DNA of 64,000 nt, taken from assembly GCF_900176405.1 (NCBI RefSeq), contig NZ_FWXJ01000004.1:1-64000 (forward strand), written 5' to 3'. The notes under the pieces are model-generated. The model ran no database searches, was not told the origin of the DNA, and saw only the letters and a program-made list of their open reading frames with translations. The stretch comes from Polynucleobacter kasalickyi (GTDB lineage Bacteria > Pseudomonadota > Gammaproteobacteria > Burkholderiales > Burkholderiaceae). Positions 53,770 to 63,247 of this stretch are shown piece after piece. Every line of letters starts with the position of its first letter. Position 1 is the stretch's first letter. The position numbers and the translations under genes are program-made.

Positions 53770-54303
53770 TTAAAACCACATCCGGCTGAGAATATTTTTC
53801 TTATCTAGCAAAACATGCTTTATCACTGCGAGTAAGTGGATAGCGATTAGAGATAGTAAGATAATGACGCTGATTTCATGAACTTCTTTCATGATTTCTT
53901 TGAGTCCATCATTGGCCATGAAAAACTTAGGTAATTCAATACCAAAATATTTAATGGGGTATTTAGAAAAAGAAGAGCCTAAAAAACCACTTAGTGGTAC
54001 ACAAATCATCGCAATATACAAACTAAGATGTCCCAATTTGGCTAGTTGCTTTTCTTGCGGTTTTAAAAATTCAGGTAATGTGGGTGGACGATGGATCAGT
54101 CGCCAAATAATTCTTAAAACAATAAAAACACCAATCGTAATGCCCACTGATTTATGCACATTAAACCAACCTGCCCTTAAACCGGGTGGTGACTTTGGTA
54201 ATTCAGTCATCCAGTAACCTAATGCAATTTGAGTAAAAATAGCCATACCAATCAGCCAATGGAGAATGACAGATCCAGCATGGTAGCGTTTTTCGTTGTT
54301 CAT
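53770..54303 (-). CDS. Cytochrome b561
   Basis: A 177-residue di-heme membrane cytochrome. Four to five hydrophobic segments carry the candidate heme histidines at about 15 (LHWLIG), 50 (VHKSVG), 142 (VHEIS) and 156 (AIHLLAVIKH). It moves electrons between the quinone pool and periplasmic carriers, or handles superoxide. It lies between the propeller gene (convergent, 2 bp apart) and the PQQ dehydrogenase gene upstream on the same strand. Confidence 0.92.
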   Translation of the reverse strand: MNNEKRYHAGSVILHWLIGMAIFTQIALGYWMTELPKSPPGLRAGWFNVHKSVGITIGVFIVLRIIWRLIHRPPTLPEFLKPQEKQLAKLGHLSLYIAMICVPLSGFLGSSFSKYPIKYFGIELPKFFMANDGLKEIMKEVHEISVIILLSLIAIHLLAVIKHVLLDKKNILSRMWF

Positions 54304-54373
54304 TGTTTTAATCAGGTGTAGAAATAAATTGGCAGGTAAAGAGCCAGTATGATGACTGGCTCTTCATCCTACT

Positions 54374-56068
54374 TTAATCTTTCATGATGGCAAAAGTCCA
54401 GACAGATGCACCAGGTTGAACCTTACCCGCTGTCTCACGACGTAGCGAGGTTCCTGTAGCTAGACCAGATAGCACAGTGACATACTGACGACCAGCAAGC
54501 GTGTAAGTAATCGGTTGGGCATTGATCGCGGAACCGGTTTGGAACTCCCAGAGTACCTTACCCGTCTTTTCATCTACCGCCATAAATTCACCTGATAACT
54601 TGCCTGTAAACACAATGCCACCACCGGTCACTAAAGTACCCGACCAAATCGGGAATTCCACTTGTGGAATTCTCCAATCCGCTTTCACTGATACTGGATC
54701 TAGAGCACCAAAATAACCCCAGGGTAATTTTGGATCACGAGCTTTAGTGCTATTGGTTGCACCCATGTAGCGCTCACCTGGCTTGTAGTTCGGCATATCT
54801 TTGTTATTTAACTGGTAAATCGCTGTTTCTTCTTGCATTGGTAAGAACACTTTTTGTGTGTTCGGGTTATACGCCATTGGTGACCAGTTTTTACCACCTG
54901 TCCAGCGAGGTTGTAATTCAACTTGCTCTCCAGCACGAATTCTGGCGGCAACATCTGTTTCTTCCACTCTGCCAGTGTTTGGATCAATCGTTGGTTTAGC
55001 CCAGTTGACAGGGACATACGCATGACCAGAAATTAACTTACCATTGGTGCGGTCAAGGACGTACATGAAACCGTTACGATCGGCATGTAATAAGGCTTTT
55101 CTTTTCTGACCAAAAATGGTCATATCAGCTAAGATGTTTTCATTCACACCATCATAATCATAGGTTTCTGCGGGAGTCCACTGATAATGCCATGCAATTT
55201 CACCTGTTTTAGGGCGAATCGCAATCACAGAGGCAACGTAAAGGTTATCGCCTGGACGCCACTTGCTATTCCATGGCCCACCATTGCCAGTTCCCCAGAA
55301 TGTTAAATCGAGTTCAGGGTCATAAGAACCTGTAATCCATGTGGAACCACCCCCACGTAAATAGGAGTCATCATTTGGCCAAGTTTCACTACCTTTTTCG
55401 CCTGGGGCGACGGTTGTGAAACGTCTCCATAATTCTTTACCTGTTTGTGGATCATAACCTGCCACGAAACCACGCACACCGTATTCCCCACCGGTCATCC
55501 CCGTCATGAGAACGCCATTGGCGACGGTCGGAGCACTGGTAATCGAATAACCATCTTTCCATTCAGCAACTTTGGTACGCCATAATTGCTTACCTGTTTT
55601 TGCATCTAAGGCTTTGATGTAAGAATCGAGTGAGGCGACAAAAACTTTGCCATCGTAAATTGCCACGCCACGATTGGATAAGCCACAGCAAACAATTCTT
55701 GCTGCTTCTCTTTCCCAATCAATCGGAGTTGCCCAAATTTGACGACCCGTTTTAATATCAATGGCAACCGTTTGTTGAACGTTGGTGACATACATCACGC
55801 CGTTGTAAATCATCGGCTGTGCTTGTTCTCCCACGTTATTATTTAGAGAGTGACTCCAGACAGGAACCAACTTTTTAATATTTGCTTTATTAATTTGTTT
55901 GAGGGGGCTAAAGCGTTGTTGATGATAGCCCATGCCGTAGGTTAATACGTTATCGGTATTGCCACCTTTATTGCCATCAGCAATCAATTCTTGCTGGGTT
56001 TGTGCTTGAGTTATTGACCAGTTGAATATGGTGCAAAAGCCAAGCAAAAGATACATCGATCTTTTCAT
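54374..56068 (-). CDS. PQQ-dependent alcohol dehydrogenase, lanthanide-type signature (copy 1)
   Basis: A 564-residue periplasmic quinoprotein with a signal peptide. Key residues from the chosen start: vicinal disulfide Cys127-Cys128 (VCCG), metal ligands Glu195 (GGEYGVRG) and Asn262 (TGNGGPW), catalytic Asp304 in YDYDGVNEN. The second Asp, Asp306, fills the position that is Ala in Ca-type MxaF and Asp in lanthanide XoxF/ExaF. ATG at 56068 is chosen for spacing to GGAGAC. It lacks a heme motif, so electrons go to a separate cytochrome c. Confidence 0.93.
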   Translation of the reverse strand: MKRSMYLLLGFCTIFNWSITQAQTQQELIADGNKGGNTDNVLTYGMGYHQQRFSPLKQINKANIKKLVPVWSHSLNNNVGEQAQPMIYNGVMYVTNVQQTVAIDIKTGRQIWATPIDWEREAARIVCCGLSNRGVAIYDGKVFVASLDSYIKALDAKTGKQLWRTKVAEWKDGYSITSAPTVANGVLMTGMTGGEYGVRGFVAGYDPQTGKELWRRFTTVAPGEKGSETWPNDDSYLRGGGSTWITGSYDPELDLTFWGTGNGGPWNSKWRPGDNLYVASVIAIRPKTGEIAWHYQWTPAETYDYDGVNENILADMTIFGQKRKALLHADRNGFMYVLDRTNGKLISGHAYVPVNWAKPTIDPNTGRVEETDVAARIRAGEQVELQPRWTGGKNWSPMAYNPNTQKVFLPMQEETAIYQLNNKDMPNYKPGERYMGATNSTKARDPKLPWGYFGALDPVSVKADWRIPQVEFPIWSGTLVTGGGIVFTGKLSGEFMAVDEKTGKVLWEFQTGSAINAQPITYTLAGRQYVTVLSGLATGTSLRRETAGKVQPGASVWTFAIMKD

Positions 56069-56266
56069 CATTGTCTCCATTTGGGTTGTGATTTATTAAT
56101 TATTTTTATTATTTCGCCAATGTAGCCTAATCACCCCTCTAATGTCTATAGGTTTTTACACCACTAAATATATACCCTAATAGACACTTTCTGAAAAAGA
56201 CGTATTGTAGATACCTTAGGAGACAACGAATAATCATCGAGAACATCGAAGTCATTACTCGAGAAC

Positions 56267-57616
56267 ATGAACATGAAAATTACAAAATTCCCAAGGTCTA
56301 TAAATAACGACCACCAGAAAGACATTGTATTGTCGCAGGCTGATTTAGCAAAGCCTGTAAAAACTTCGGAAACCCCCAATAAAGAATTAGACCGCAGAAA
56401 ATTTATGCAGACTAGTTTTTTAGCGTTGGCAACTACGCCTGTCATGGCACTTGCTGATGAGTCGGTTAAAAATGACTTTCCAGCTTGGTCAACTACTCTA
56501 GGCAAAGGGTTAAATGAATATGGACAACCTTCCAAATTTGAAGCAGGTACCAAAAGAGGGATTGCGAAGGCTTATGGCGATTTAGCGCCTGGTACTGGTT
56601 CAGCAAGAACTCCAATTGAAAAGTTAGAGGGAATTATTACGCCGAGTGGCCTTCATTTTGACCGCAGTCATAATGGCACTCCAGAGATTGATCCGTCGAA
56701 ACATCAATTGAGTATTTATGGTTTGGTTGATAAGCCACTCAACTTTTCGGTAGAGAATTTATTGAGATACCCCATGATCTCGAGAACTTACTTTGTGGAG
56801 TGCGCGGGTAATAGCGCTGCGAATATCATTGCGCCACAACCTATTCAAGCTACTGCGGGTACCTTACATGGCCTCATTTCTTGTAGTGATTGGACTGGTA
56901 TACCGTTATCAGTACTTTTAAAAGAAGCGGGTGTTAACCCTGCTGGAAAGTGGATTGTGGCAGAGGGTGCTGATGCTGCTGGTATGAGCCGTAGTTTTCC
57001 GATGGAAAAAGCCATGGATAATGCCATGATTGCGTTGTATCAAAATGGCGAGAGAGTTAGACCTGAACAGGGTTACCCAATGCGCTTATTATTGCCGGGT
57101 TGGGAAGGCAATATGAACGTGAAGTGGTTAAGAAGCTTGAAAGTAACTGCTGGACCAACCCACACCAAAGATGAAACCTCAAAATATACTGATCCTTTAC
57201 CGAATGGTAAAGCACGACAATTTACTTTTGAATTAGGCGTTAAATCGATTATTACTAAACCTTCCGGCATGATGAAATTGCCGAGTAAAGGTCTATATGA
57301 AATCAGTGGTATTGCATGGTCGGGAGCTGGTAAAGTTGCTCGCGTGGAACTTTCTACCAACGGTGGCAAAGATTGGTTTGATGCAGAGTTAGATGGACCT
57401 AGTCAAGCTTTCTGCTTAGTGCGATTCAGAGCACCTTGGACTTGGAATGGCGAACCAGCCTTTCTCCAAAGTAGAGCGATTGATGAACACGGTAATGTTC
57501 AACCAACCCGTGCAGCCTATAAAGCAAATAATGCAGTAGATGGTCGTTATCACAATAATACGATTGTTACTTGGGCGGTATTAGCCGATGGGAGTGTACA
57601 AAATGCGTATTTATAA
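56267..57616 (+). CDS. soxC: SoxC-like sulfite/sulfane dehydrogenase (molybdoenzyme)
   Basis: A 449-residue Mo-cofactor protein of the sulfite oxidase family. A Tat signal (DRRKFMQTSFLALATTPVMA, RR at 43-44) exports it. The Mo-ligating Cys is at about 179 (YFVECAGNSAAN), followed by a C-terminal dimerisation domain (GISGIAWSGAGKVARVELST-like). In Paracoccus SoxC works with cytochrome SoxD. The next gene encodes a cytochrome c and overlaps by 14 bp. No other sox gene is in the window, so the electron source may be sulfite rather than the full Sox cycle. Confidence 0.88.
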   Translation: MNMKITKFPRSINNDHQKDIVLSQADLAKPVKTSETPNKELDRRKFMQTSFLALATTPVMALADESVKNDFPAWSTTLGKGLNEYGQPSKFEAGTKRGIAKAYGDLAPGTGSARTPIEKLEGIITPSGLHFDRSHNGTPEIDPSKHQLSIYGLVDKPLNFSVENLLRYPMISRTYFVECAGNSAANIIAPQPIQATAGTLHGLISCSDWTGIPLSVLLKEAGVNPAGKWIVAEGADAAGMSRSFPMEKAMDNAMIALYQNGERVRPEQGYPMRLLLPGWEGNMNVKWLRSLKVTAGPTHTKDETSKYTDPLPNGKARQFTFELGVKSIITKPSGMMKLPSKGLYEISGIAWSGAGKVARVELSTNGGKDWFDAELDGPSQAFCLVRFRAPWTWNGEPAFLQSRAIDEHGNVQPTRAAYKANNAVDGRYHNNTIVTWAVLADGSVQNAYL

Positions 57617-58154
57617 GAAAAGTGTATTGTCTTTATTTATTTTGGGATCAATGATTGCTTGTTCTACTTCTACCGTCAAGCAAAGTCCTCATCTTGGTCA
57701 AGCAATGACGGCGTCTGATATTAAAAAAGTTGACATTAGTATTGGCCCTGATGGTGTTGGCTTACCTGTTGGTTCTGGGAATGCTAAAACTGGACTTAAA
57801 GTATATGAAGCTCAATGTTTATCATGTCACGGTGCTAAAGGACAAGGTAAGCCAGTGGATGCGTTGGTTGGTGGCATCGGTAGTTTGAGTTCCGATAAGC
57901 CGGTAAGAACTGTCGGTAGCTTTTGGCCTCATGCCTCTACCTTATTTGATTACACAAGAAGAGCGATGCCACTCCAAAGTCCTAAATCCCTAACCAATAA
58001 TGAAGTGTATGCCGTGAGTGCCTATATTTTATTTTTGAATGGCATCATTAGCGAAGATTATGAATTAAATCAGGGAAATTTAGCGCAAGTAAAAATGCCT
58101 AATCGGGATGGAATGATCGATTTTTCAAAAGAAAAATCAGTTGTATATAAGTAG
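57603..58154 (+). CDS. Lipoprotein cytochrome c, SoxD-like partner
   Basis: A 183-residue protein. The signal has a lipobox-like end (LGSMIAC, Cys20), so it may be anchored to the outer face of a membrane. Heme motif CLSCH (Cys72, Cys75, His76) with a later Met (AMPLQ) as the probable sixth ligand. The rest resembles the C-terminal domain of SoxD. ATG at 57603 follows GGGAG by eight bases and overlaps the SoxC-like stop, which implies coupled translation. Confidence 0.85.
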   Translation: MRIYKKSVLSLFILGSMIACSTSTVKQSPHLGQAMTASDIKKVDISIGPDGVGLPVGSGNAKTGLKVYEAQCLSCHGAKGQGKPVDALVGGIGSLSSDKPVRTVGSFWPHASTLFDYTRRAMPLQSPKSLTNNEVYAVSAYILFLNGIISEDYELNQGNLAQVKMPNRDGMIDFSKEKSVVYK

Positions 58155-58275
58155 TAATCATTTAGTTTTGTTATCTGTAGTAGTCATTATTAAAAACGTC
58201 CAAAGAGGCGAAGTTTGGTGATGTATTCAACGTAGCGAATGCATTGTTATCAAAAAATTTAAAGGAGACAAATCC

Positions 58276-59967
58276 ATGAAATCATTTGGATTTAAATATG
58301 GCATCCAATGGGTGGCTTCAATTGCTGCTTTAGCGATGACGTCAGTAACGTTTTCGCAATCTTTACAAGATTTAAAAAACGACCCCAATAATGCTGAAAA
58401 TGTTCTGACCTATGGCATGGGTTATAAACAACAGCGTTATAGTGATTTGTTACAAATTAATAAAGATACAGTCAAACGTTTAGTGCCAGTATGGAGTACT
58501 TCACTGGGTAGTAATTACGGTGAGCAAGGACAACCCTTGGTATACAACGGTGTCATGTATCTGGTGAATGCCGAATATACTGTCGCAATTAATATTGAAA
58601 ACGGTCAACAACTTTGGCGCACCAAAGTGGATTGGGATCCAAATACACCACGTGTAGTCTGTTGCGGTATTACGAACAAGGGCCTGGCGATTTATAACGG
58701 GAAAGTTTTCCGCGGCACGCTAGATGCGCACATGGTAGCGCTGGACCAAAAAACAGGTAAACAAGTTTGGAAAACGAAGATTGCGAATTGGCAAGAAGGT
58801 TTCACCATTACTTCAGCGCCATTGATTGCCAATGGCGTTTTAATTACTGGTATTTCAGGTGCTGAGTTTGGTGTTCGTGGTTTTTTAGACGGTCTTGATC
58901 CTGAAACTGGTAAGCAATTATGGCGTAAATATACTATTCCAGCTCCCGGTGAAAAAGGGAATGAAACATGGCCAAAGGGGGATGCCTATTTACGCGGTGG
59001 TGGATCAACTTGGATTACTGGTTCTTACGACGCTGATTTAGATACCGTCTATTGGGGTGTTGGTAATGCTGGTCCTTGGGCGCCAAGTGGCAGACCAGGT
59101 GATAACCTTTACACAGCATCAGTCCTTGCGCTAAATCCAAAAACTGGTGATATCAAATGGCATCGTCAGATTGTACCGAACGAAATGTTTGACTTAGATG
59201 CCGTCTGGGAATGGATTGTTGGTGATATAAAGTACAAGGGAGCGAATCGAAAAGTCATCATGCACTTATCGCGTGGTGGATTCTTATACGTGGTAGATCG
59301 CACCAATGGCGAATTACTCTCGGCTAAACCTTTTGAGAAAATCAATTGGGCTACCCATGTCGATATGAAAACAGGTCGCCCAGTTGAGTCTGAGGTGTCT
59401 AAAAAAGTTCGTGCTGGTGAGCAAATTGAATTATGGCCAGGTCAATGGGGAGCTAAAACGTGGGGGCATGCGGCGTTCAACCCGATGGATGGACTGATTT
59501 ATACCAATACGACCCATGCATCTCGCTTAGTGAAGTTTGAGCCCGTTGAGTATAAGGTCGGACAACGTTATGTGGGCTTACAAAATGCTCCAGCACCAAG
59601 AGATCCTAAAGAACCTATTGGTCATATGGAAGCGATTGATCCAATCACTGCAAAAGCGAAATGGCGTGTACCGTTAATGGATATTCCAAATTACTCTGCC
59701 GTACTAGCGACAGCAGGTGGTTTGATGTTTACAGGTAAAGAAACCGGTGAACTCGTCGCCTTAGATATGCAAACTGGCAAACAATTGTGGGAGTATAAAA
59801 CGACCTCAGGCATTAATGCACAACCAATTACTTACTTACATCATGGCAAACAATATATCGCTGTGCAGTCTGGGATTGGTGGCGTTAACGTGGTTAGAAT
59901 GGGACCTCAACTGAAAGACATCCCACGGGGTGGCTCAGTTGTTGTTTTTGCTTTAATGGATAAATAA
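58276..59967 (+). CDS. PQQ-dependent alcohol dehydrogenase, lanthanide-type signature (copy 2)
   Basis: A 563-residue periplasmic quinoprotein with signal peptide ending near TFSQS. Disulfide Cys129-Cys130, ligands Glu197 (GAEFGVRG) and Asn264 (VGNAGPW), catalytic Asp306 and extra Asp308 (FDLDAVWE). The DLD form with Trp/Glu after it differs from the DYDGVNEN of XoxF, so this is a divergent clade. GGAGA precedes the ATG. It lies 10 bp before a third copy, and both are followed by a cytochrome c gene. Confidence 0.92.
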   Translation: MKSFGFKYGIQWVASIAALAMTSVTFSQSLQDLKNDPNNAENVLTYGMGYKQQRYSDLLQINKDTVKRLVPVWSTSLGSNYGEQGQPLVYNGVMYLVNAEYTVAINIENGQQLWRTKVDWDPNTPRVVCCGITNKGLAIYNGKVFRGTLDAHMVALDQKTGKQVWKTKIANWQEGFTITSAPLIANGVLITGISGAEFGVRGFLDGLDPETGKQLWRKYTIPAPGEKGNETWPKGDAYLRGGGSTWITGSYDADLDTVYWGVGNAGPWAPSGRPGDNLYTASVLALNPKTGDIKWHRQIVPNEMFDLDAVWEWIVGDIKYKGANRKVIMHLSRGGFLYVVDRTNGELLSAKPFEKINWATHVDMKTGRPVESEVSKKVRAGEQIELWPGQWGAKTWGHAAFNPMDGLIYTNTTHASRLVKFEPVEYKVGQRYVGLQNAPAPRDPKEPIGHMEAIDPITAKAKWRVPLMDIPNYSAVLATAGGLMFTGKETGELVALDMQTGKQLWEYKTTSGINAQPITYLHHGKQYIAVQSGIGGVNVVRMGPQLKDIPRGGSVVVFALMDK

Positions 59968-59977
59968 TCGAAAGACG

Positions 59978-61651
59978 ATGATGAAAAAAATATTTACTAC
60001 TCTTGCGATCGTTTGCTCAATCAGTTTAAGTGCCTTTGCACAGACTAATCAGGATTTGATCGCTAACGGAAAAACGGGCTCCACGGATGAGGTTCTTACC
60101 TATGGTATGGGGTATAACCAAAATCGATATAGCCCTTTAAGTCAAATTAATAAAAATACCGTTAAAAAACTCGTGCCGGTATGGAGTGTCGGCATGGAAA
60201 ACGATACGGGCGAACAAGCACAGCCAATGATTCATGATGGCGTGATGTATGTCAGTGATGCGAAGTGGACGATTGCCATTGATGCTGTATCTGGTAAGCA
60301 GTTATGGAGAACACCGGTTGACTTTGATCCAGATACCCCTAGGGTCGTCTGTTGTGGTATTTCCAATAAAGGTGTTGCGCTTTATAAAGGCATGGTCTTA
60401 AGAACCACTTTAGATGCCCATGTGATGGCACTTGATCAAAAAACAGGTAAGCAAATTTGGAAGCAAAAGGCAGCAGATTGGAAACAAGGCTACTCCTTAA
60501 CTGCAGCACCACTTTTAGCTAATGGCGTTTTGATGACCGGTTGTTCTGGTGCTGAGTTTGGTGCGCGTTGTTTCATTGATGGTTGGGAACCTGAAACGGG
60601 TAAACATTTATGGCGTCGTTGGACCATTCCAGGACCTGGCGAAAAAGGTCACGAAACTTGGATTCCATCCGAATCTTATAAGAATGGTGGCGGAAGTGCT
60701 TGGATCACAGGTTCTTACGATCCGGAATTAGATCTTGCCTATTGGGGAACTGGTAATGCTGGACCATGGAATCCTACCAACAGAAAGGGAGATAATTTAT
60801 ATTCTGCTTCGATTTTGGCGATTCGTCCAAGTACTGGAGAGATTGTTTGGCATTATCAAGCTGTCCCTAACGATGTTTTTGACTGGGATACCGTCTTCGA
60901 ACTAGTTCTAGCTGATATTAAAGTTGAAGGCCAAAATAGAAAAGTACTCATGCAACTTAATCGTAATGGCTTTTTGTATGTATTAGATAGAACCAATGGT
61001 AAATTGATTTCTGCTAAGCCTTACGAGAAAGTGACTTGGGCTACCCATGTAGATATGGCAACAGGGCGTCCCGTAGAATCTGAAGACACCAAAAGGTTAA
61101 GAGCTGGCGAGAAAATTGAGATGTGGCCTAGCGTTCGCGGTGCCAAAAATTGGCCGCACGTTGCCTTTAATCCAAACACAGGGTTAGTGTATGCCACAAC
61201 CAATCACGCCTACTCAAACTATCGATTTGTGCCACTGGCAGAATTTAAGCCAGGATTTAGATATCAAGGGGTTGAGAATTCTTATTCTCCAATTAACCCA
61301 GATACAGTAGCGGGTCATATTGAGGCGATTGATCCGCTAACTGCAAAACCTAAATGGCGTTTGCCGTTAATTGGCCAGGTAGGTGGTGCATCGATCATTG
61401 CAACCGGTGGCGGTTTATTATTTACCGGCAAACATACTGGTGAGGTGATCGCCATTGACTCCGATAAAGGTGAAATTGTTTGGGAGTTTAAGACACCTTC
61501 AGGTATCAACTCCAATCCAATCACTTGGTCAAAAAATGGTAAACAATACGTTACCATCTTATCGGGTCTAGGCGGGGTTGTTTCAGGAACTAGGGGCTTA
61601 CCTGATATTCCTAAAATGGGCTCAATTTGGACTTTTGCTTTAATGGAGTGA
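59978..61651 (+). CDS. PQQ-dependent alcohol dehydrogenase, lanthanide-type signature (copy 3)
   Basis: A 557-residue paralogue of the preceding gene with signal peptide (SISLSAFAQ). Disulfide Cys125-Cys126, ligands Glu193 (GAEFGARC) and Asn260 (TGNAGPWN), catalytic Asp302 and extra Asp304 (FDWDTVFE). Here GVRG is GARC, so a free Cys is placed beside the metal ligand. It is co-transcribed with copy 2 and with the small cytochrome c 7 bp downstream, the likely electron acceptor. Confidence 0.92.
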   Translation: MMKKIFTTLAIVCSISLSAFAQTNQDLIANGKTGSTDEVLTYGMGYNQNRYSPLSQINKNTVKKLVPVWSVGMENDTGEQAQPMIHDGVMYVSDAKWTIAIDAVSGKQLWRTPVDFDPDTPRVVCCGISNKGVALYKGMVLRTTLDAHVMALDQKTGKQIWKQKAADWKQGYSLTAAPLLANGVLMTGCSGAEFGARCFIDGWEPETGKHLWRRWTIPGPGEKGHETWIPSESYKNGGGSAWITGSYDPELDLAYWGTGNAGPWNPTNRKGDNLYSASILAIRPSTGEIVWHYQAVPNDVFDWDTVFELVLADIKVEGQNRKVLMQLNRNGFLYVLDRTNGKLISAKPYEKVTWATHVDMATGRPVESEDTKRLRAGEKIEMWPSVRGAKNWPHVAFNPNTGLVYATTNHAYSNYRFVPLAEFKPGFRYQGVENSYSPINPDTVAGHIEAIDPLTAKPKWRLPLIGQVGGASIIATGGGLLFTGKHTGEVIAIDSDKGEIVWEFKTPSGINSNPITWSKNGKQYVTILSGLGGVVSGTRGLPDIPKMGSIWTFALME

Positions 61652-61658
61652 GTATTTA

Positions 61659-61982
61659 ATGTATTTTAAAAAAATAACAACCGTAGTTGTATTCAGCACC
61701 CTAGCCTGTGGTTTTGCTATGGCACAAGAGGAAGTGTTTTCAAAAGAATCGATTGAGAAGGGAAGGGCAATTTATGCACAAAATTGCTCTCCCTGTCATG
61801 GTCCTCAGATGGCAGATCCTCAGGGCGCATTTGATTTAAGAATCTTTCCACCTGAACAAAAAAATCGATTTTTTTATTCGGTGACAAATGGTAAGAATGG
61901 AATGCCACCCTGGGGTGGTCTCTTCAATAAAGAAGAAATCGCCACCTTATGGGCTTATGTAATGGCTGGTGAAAAAAAATAA
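61659..61982 (+). CDS. Small periplasmic cytochrome c
   Basis: A 107-residue class I cytochrome c. Signal peptide (TLACGFAMAQ), heme motif CSPCH (43-47), probable axial Met in GMPPWGG. It is the last gene of the PQQ dehydrogenase operon and the simplest electron acceptor for copies 2 and 3. A near-perfect palindrome follows 69 bp downstream. Confidence 0.92.
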   Translation: MYFKKITTVVVFSTLACGFAMAQEEVFSKESIEKGRAIYAQNCSPCHGPQMADPQGAFDLRIFPPEQKNRFFYSVTNGKNGMPPWGGLFNKEEIATLWAYVMAGEKK

Positions 61983-62051
61983 GAAGAGATGTTTGCGATT
62001 CTCTTCATAGCAGAAATATGAAAGAGTATTTTTCTCTGAAGTTCTGAAAAG

Positions 62052-62090
62052 ATTGACCATCATTCGGTAAATTACGGAATGATGGTCAAT
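62052..62090. terminator. 39-bp near-perfect palindrome between the cytochrome and bchI genes
   Basis: ATTGACCATCATTC at the left and its exact complement at the right enclose GGTAAATTACG, itself a GTAA/TTAC inverted repeat. Only one G-G mismatch breaks the symmetry. It could terminate the PQQ operon, although no long T run follows (GTCTCTTTCT), or be an operator for bchI. Confidence 0.5.
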
Positions 62091-62224
62091 GTCTCTTTCT
62101 ACATACTGACCCGGTTGTTTTAAACCGAATCTTTAAGAACTCTGTACGCTATTTTTAAAGAAACTTTTTGAAGTTAGTATGATTTTGATTATTATGTATC
62201 TAATACAACATCAGAGACACACCT

Positions 62225-63247
62225 ATGTCATTTAGTTTTCCCTTTTCAGCCATTGTTGGCCAAGATGAAATGAAACTGGCCTTAATTCTTTCAACAATCG
62301 ACCCTAATATAGGCGGGGTCCTGATGTTAGGAGATCGAGGAACCGGAAAGTCGACCGTCGTTAGATCGCTTGCCGCACTCTTGCCACCTATCAAGGCAGT
62401 CAGTCTTTGTAAATACCATTGCGATCCTGCATTGAGTGTTTTATGCAGTGAATGCGAAGATAAGAAACGTAACGGGATTAAATTAAAAGTAGATGTGATT
62501 AATACACCCGTCGTGGACCTGCCACTTGGGTCTACGGAGGATCGCGTGGTTGGATCCATTGATCTAGAAAAAGCATTATCGCAAGGTGTTAAATCTTTTG
62601 AGCCTGGATTACTGGCGAAGGCAAATCGTGGCTTTTTATACATTGATGAAGTAAATCTTTTAGAAGACCATTTGGTAGATTTGTTAATTGATGTGGCAGC
62701 TTCCGGAGAAAATGTGGTTGAGCGGGATGGATTAAGTGTGAAACATCCAGCGAAATTTGTGTTGATTGGTAGTGGCAATCCTGAGGAGGGTGAGTTGCGT
62801 CCACAACTACTTGATCGATACGGTATGTCCGTTGAAGTCCGAACCCCTACTGACGTGTTACAGAGAATTGAAATTATTAAGCGTCGGGAAGCGTTTGAGC
62901 GCGATCGAGAGCAATTTATTGCAAAATGGGCAGAGCAAGATTTAGAGATACAAAAGCACATTGTTCAATCTAAAAAAAGATTAGAACGTGTTGAAATCAG
63001 TGATGAATTATTAATAAAAGCCTCGACACTCTGCGCACATTTGGGTGCTGATGGTTTGCGAGGTGAATTAACCATGATGCGGACGATGCGGGCTTTAGCT
63101 GCTTATCAAGGTAAAAAGCACGCAGATATTCAGCATTTGAAGGCAGTAGCCCCCTTGGCGTTAAGACATCGTTTACGGCGTGATCCACTAGACGATACAG
63201 GATCTTCAGCGAGGGTTGAACGAGCAATCGAAGAAATCATTCAATGA
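62225..63247 (+). CDS. bchI: Magnesium chelatase ATPase subunit I
   Basis: A 340-residue AAA+ ATPase of magnesium chelatase, which inserts Mg into protoporphyrin IX for bacteriochlorophyll. Walker A is GDRGTGKST (36-44), Walker B is LYIDE (138-142). BchI-specific blocks are VVDLPLGSTEDRVVGSIDLEKAL, EPGLLAKANRGFLYIDEVNLL and GSGNPEEGELRPQLLDRYGM. A Cys set at 62, 66, 74 and 77 is usual in BchI. It overlaps bchD by 4 bp (ATGA). Confidence 0.95.
   Translation: MSFSFPFSAIVGQDEMKLALILSTIDPNIGGVLMLGDRGTGKSTVVRSLAALLPPIKAVSLCKYHCDPALSVLCSECEDKKRNGIKLKVDVINTPVVDLPLGSTEDRVVGSIDLEKALSQGVKSFEPGLLAKANRGFLYIDEVNLLEDHLVDLLIDVAASGENVVERDGLSVKHPAKFVLIGSGNPEEGELRPQLLDRYGMSVEVRTPTDVLQRIEIIKRREAFERDREQFIAKWAEQDLEIQKHIVQSKKRLERVEISDELLIKASTLCAHLGADGLRGELTMMRTMRALAAYQGKKHADIQHLKAVAPLALRHRLRRDPLDDTGSSARVERAIEEIIQ

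Noticed and set aside
62091..62224. PpsR/CrtJ sites before bchI
   Set aside because: TGT...ACA pairs exist but with 7, 8 or 10 bases between, not 12.
62200..62961. 253-codon minus-strand ORF across bchI
   Set aside because: Serine/arginine/proline-rich reverse reading of a conserved gene; no domain, no ribosome site.
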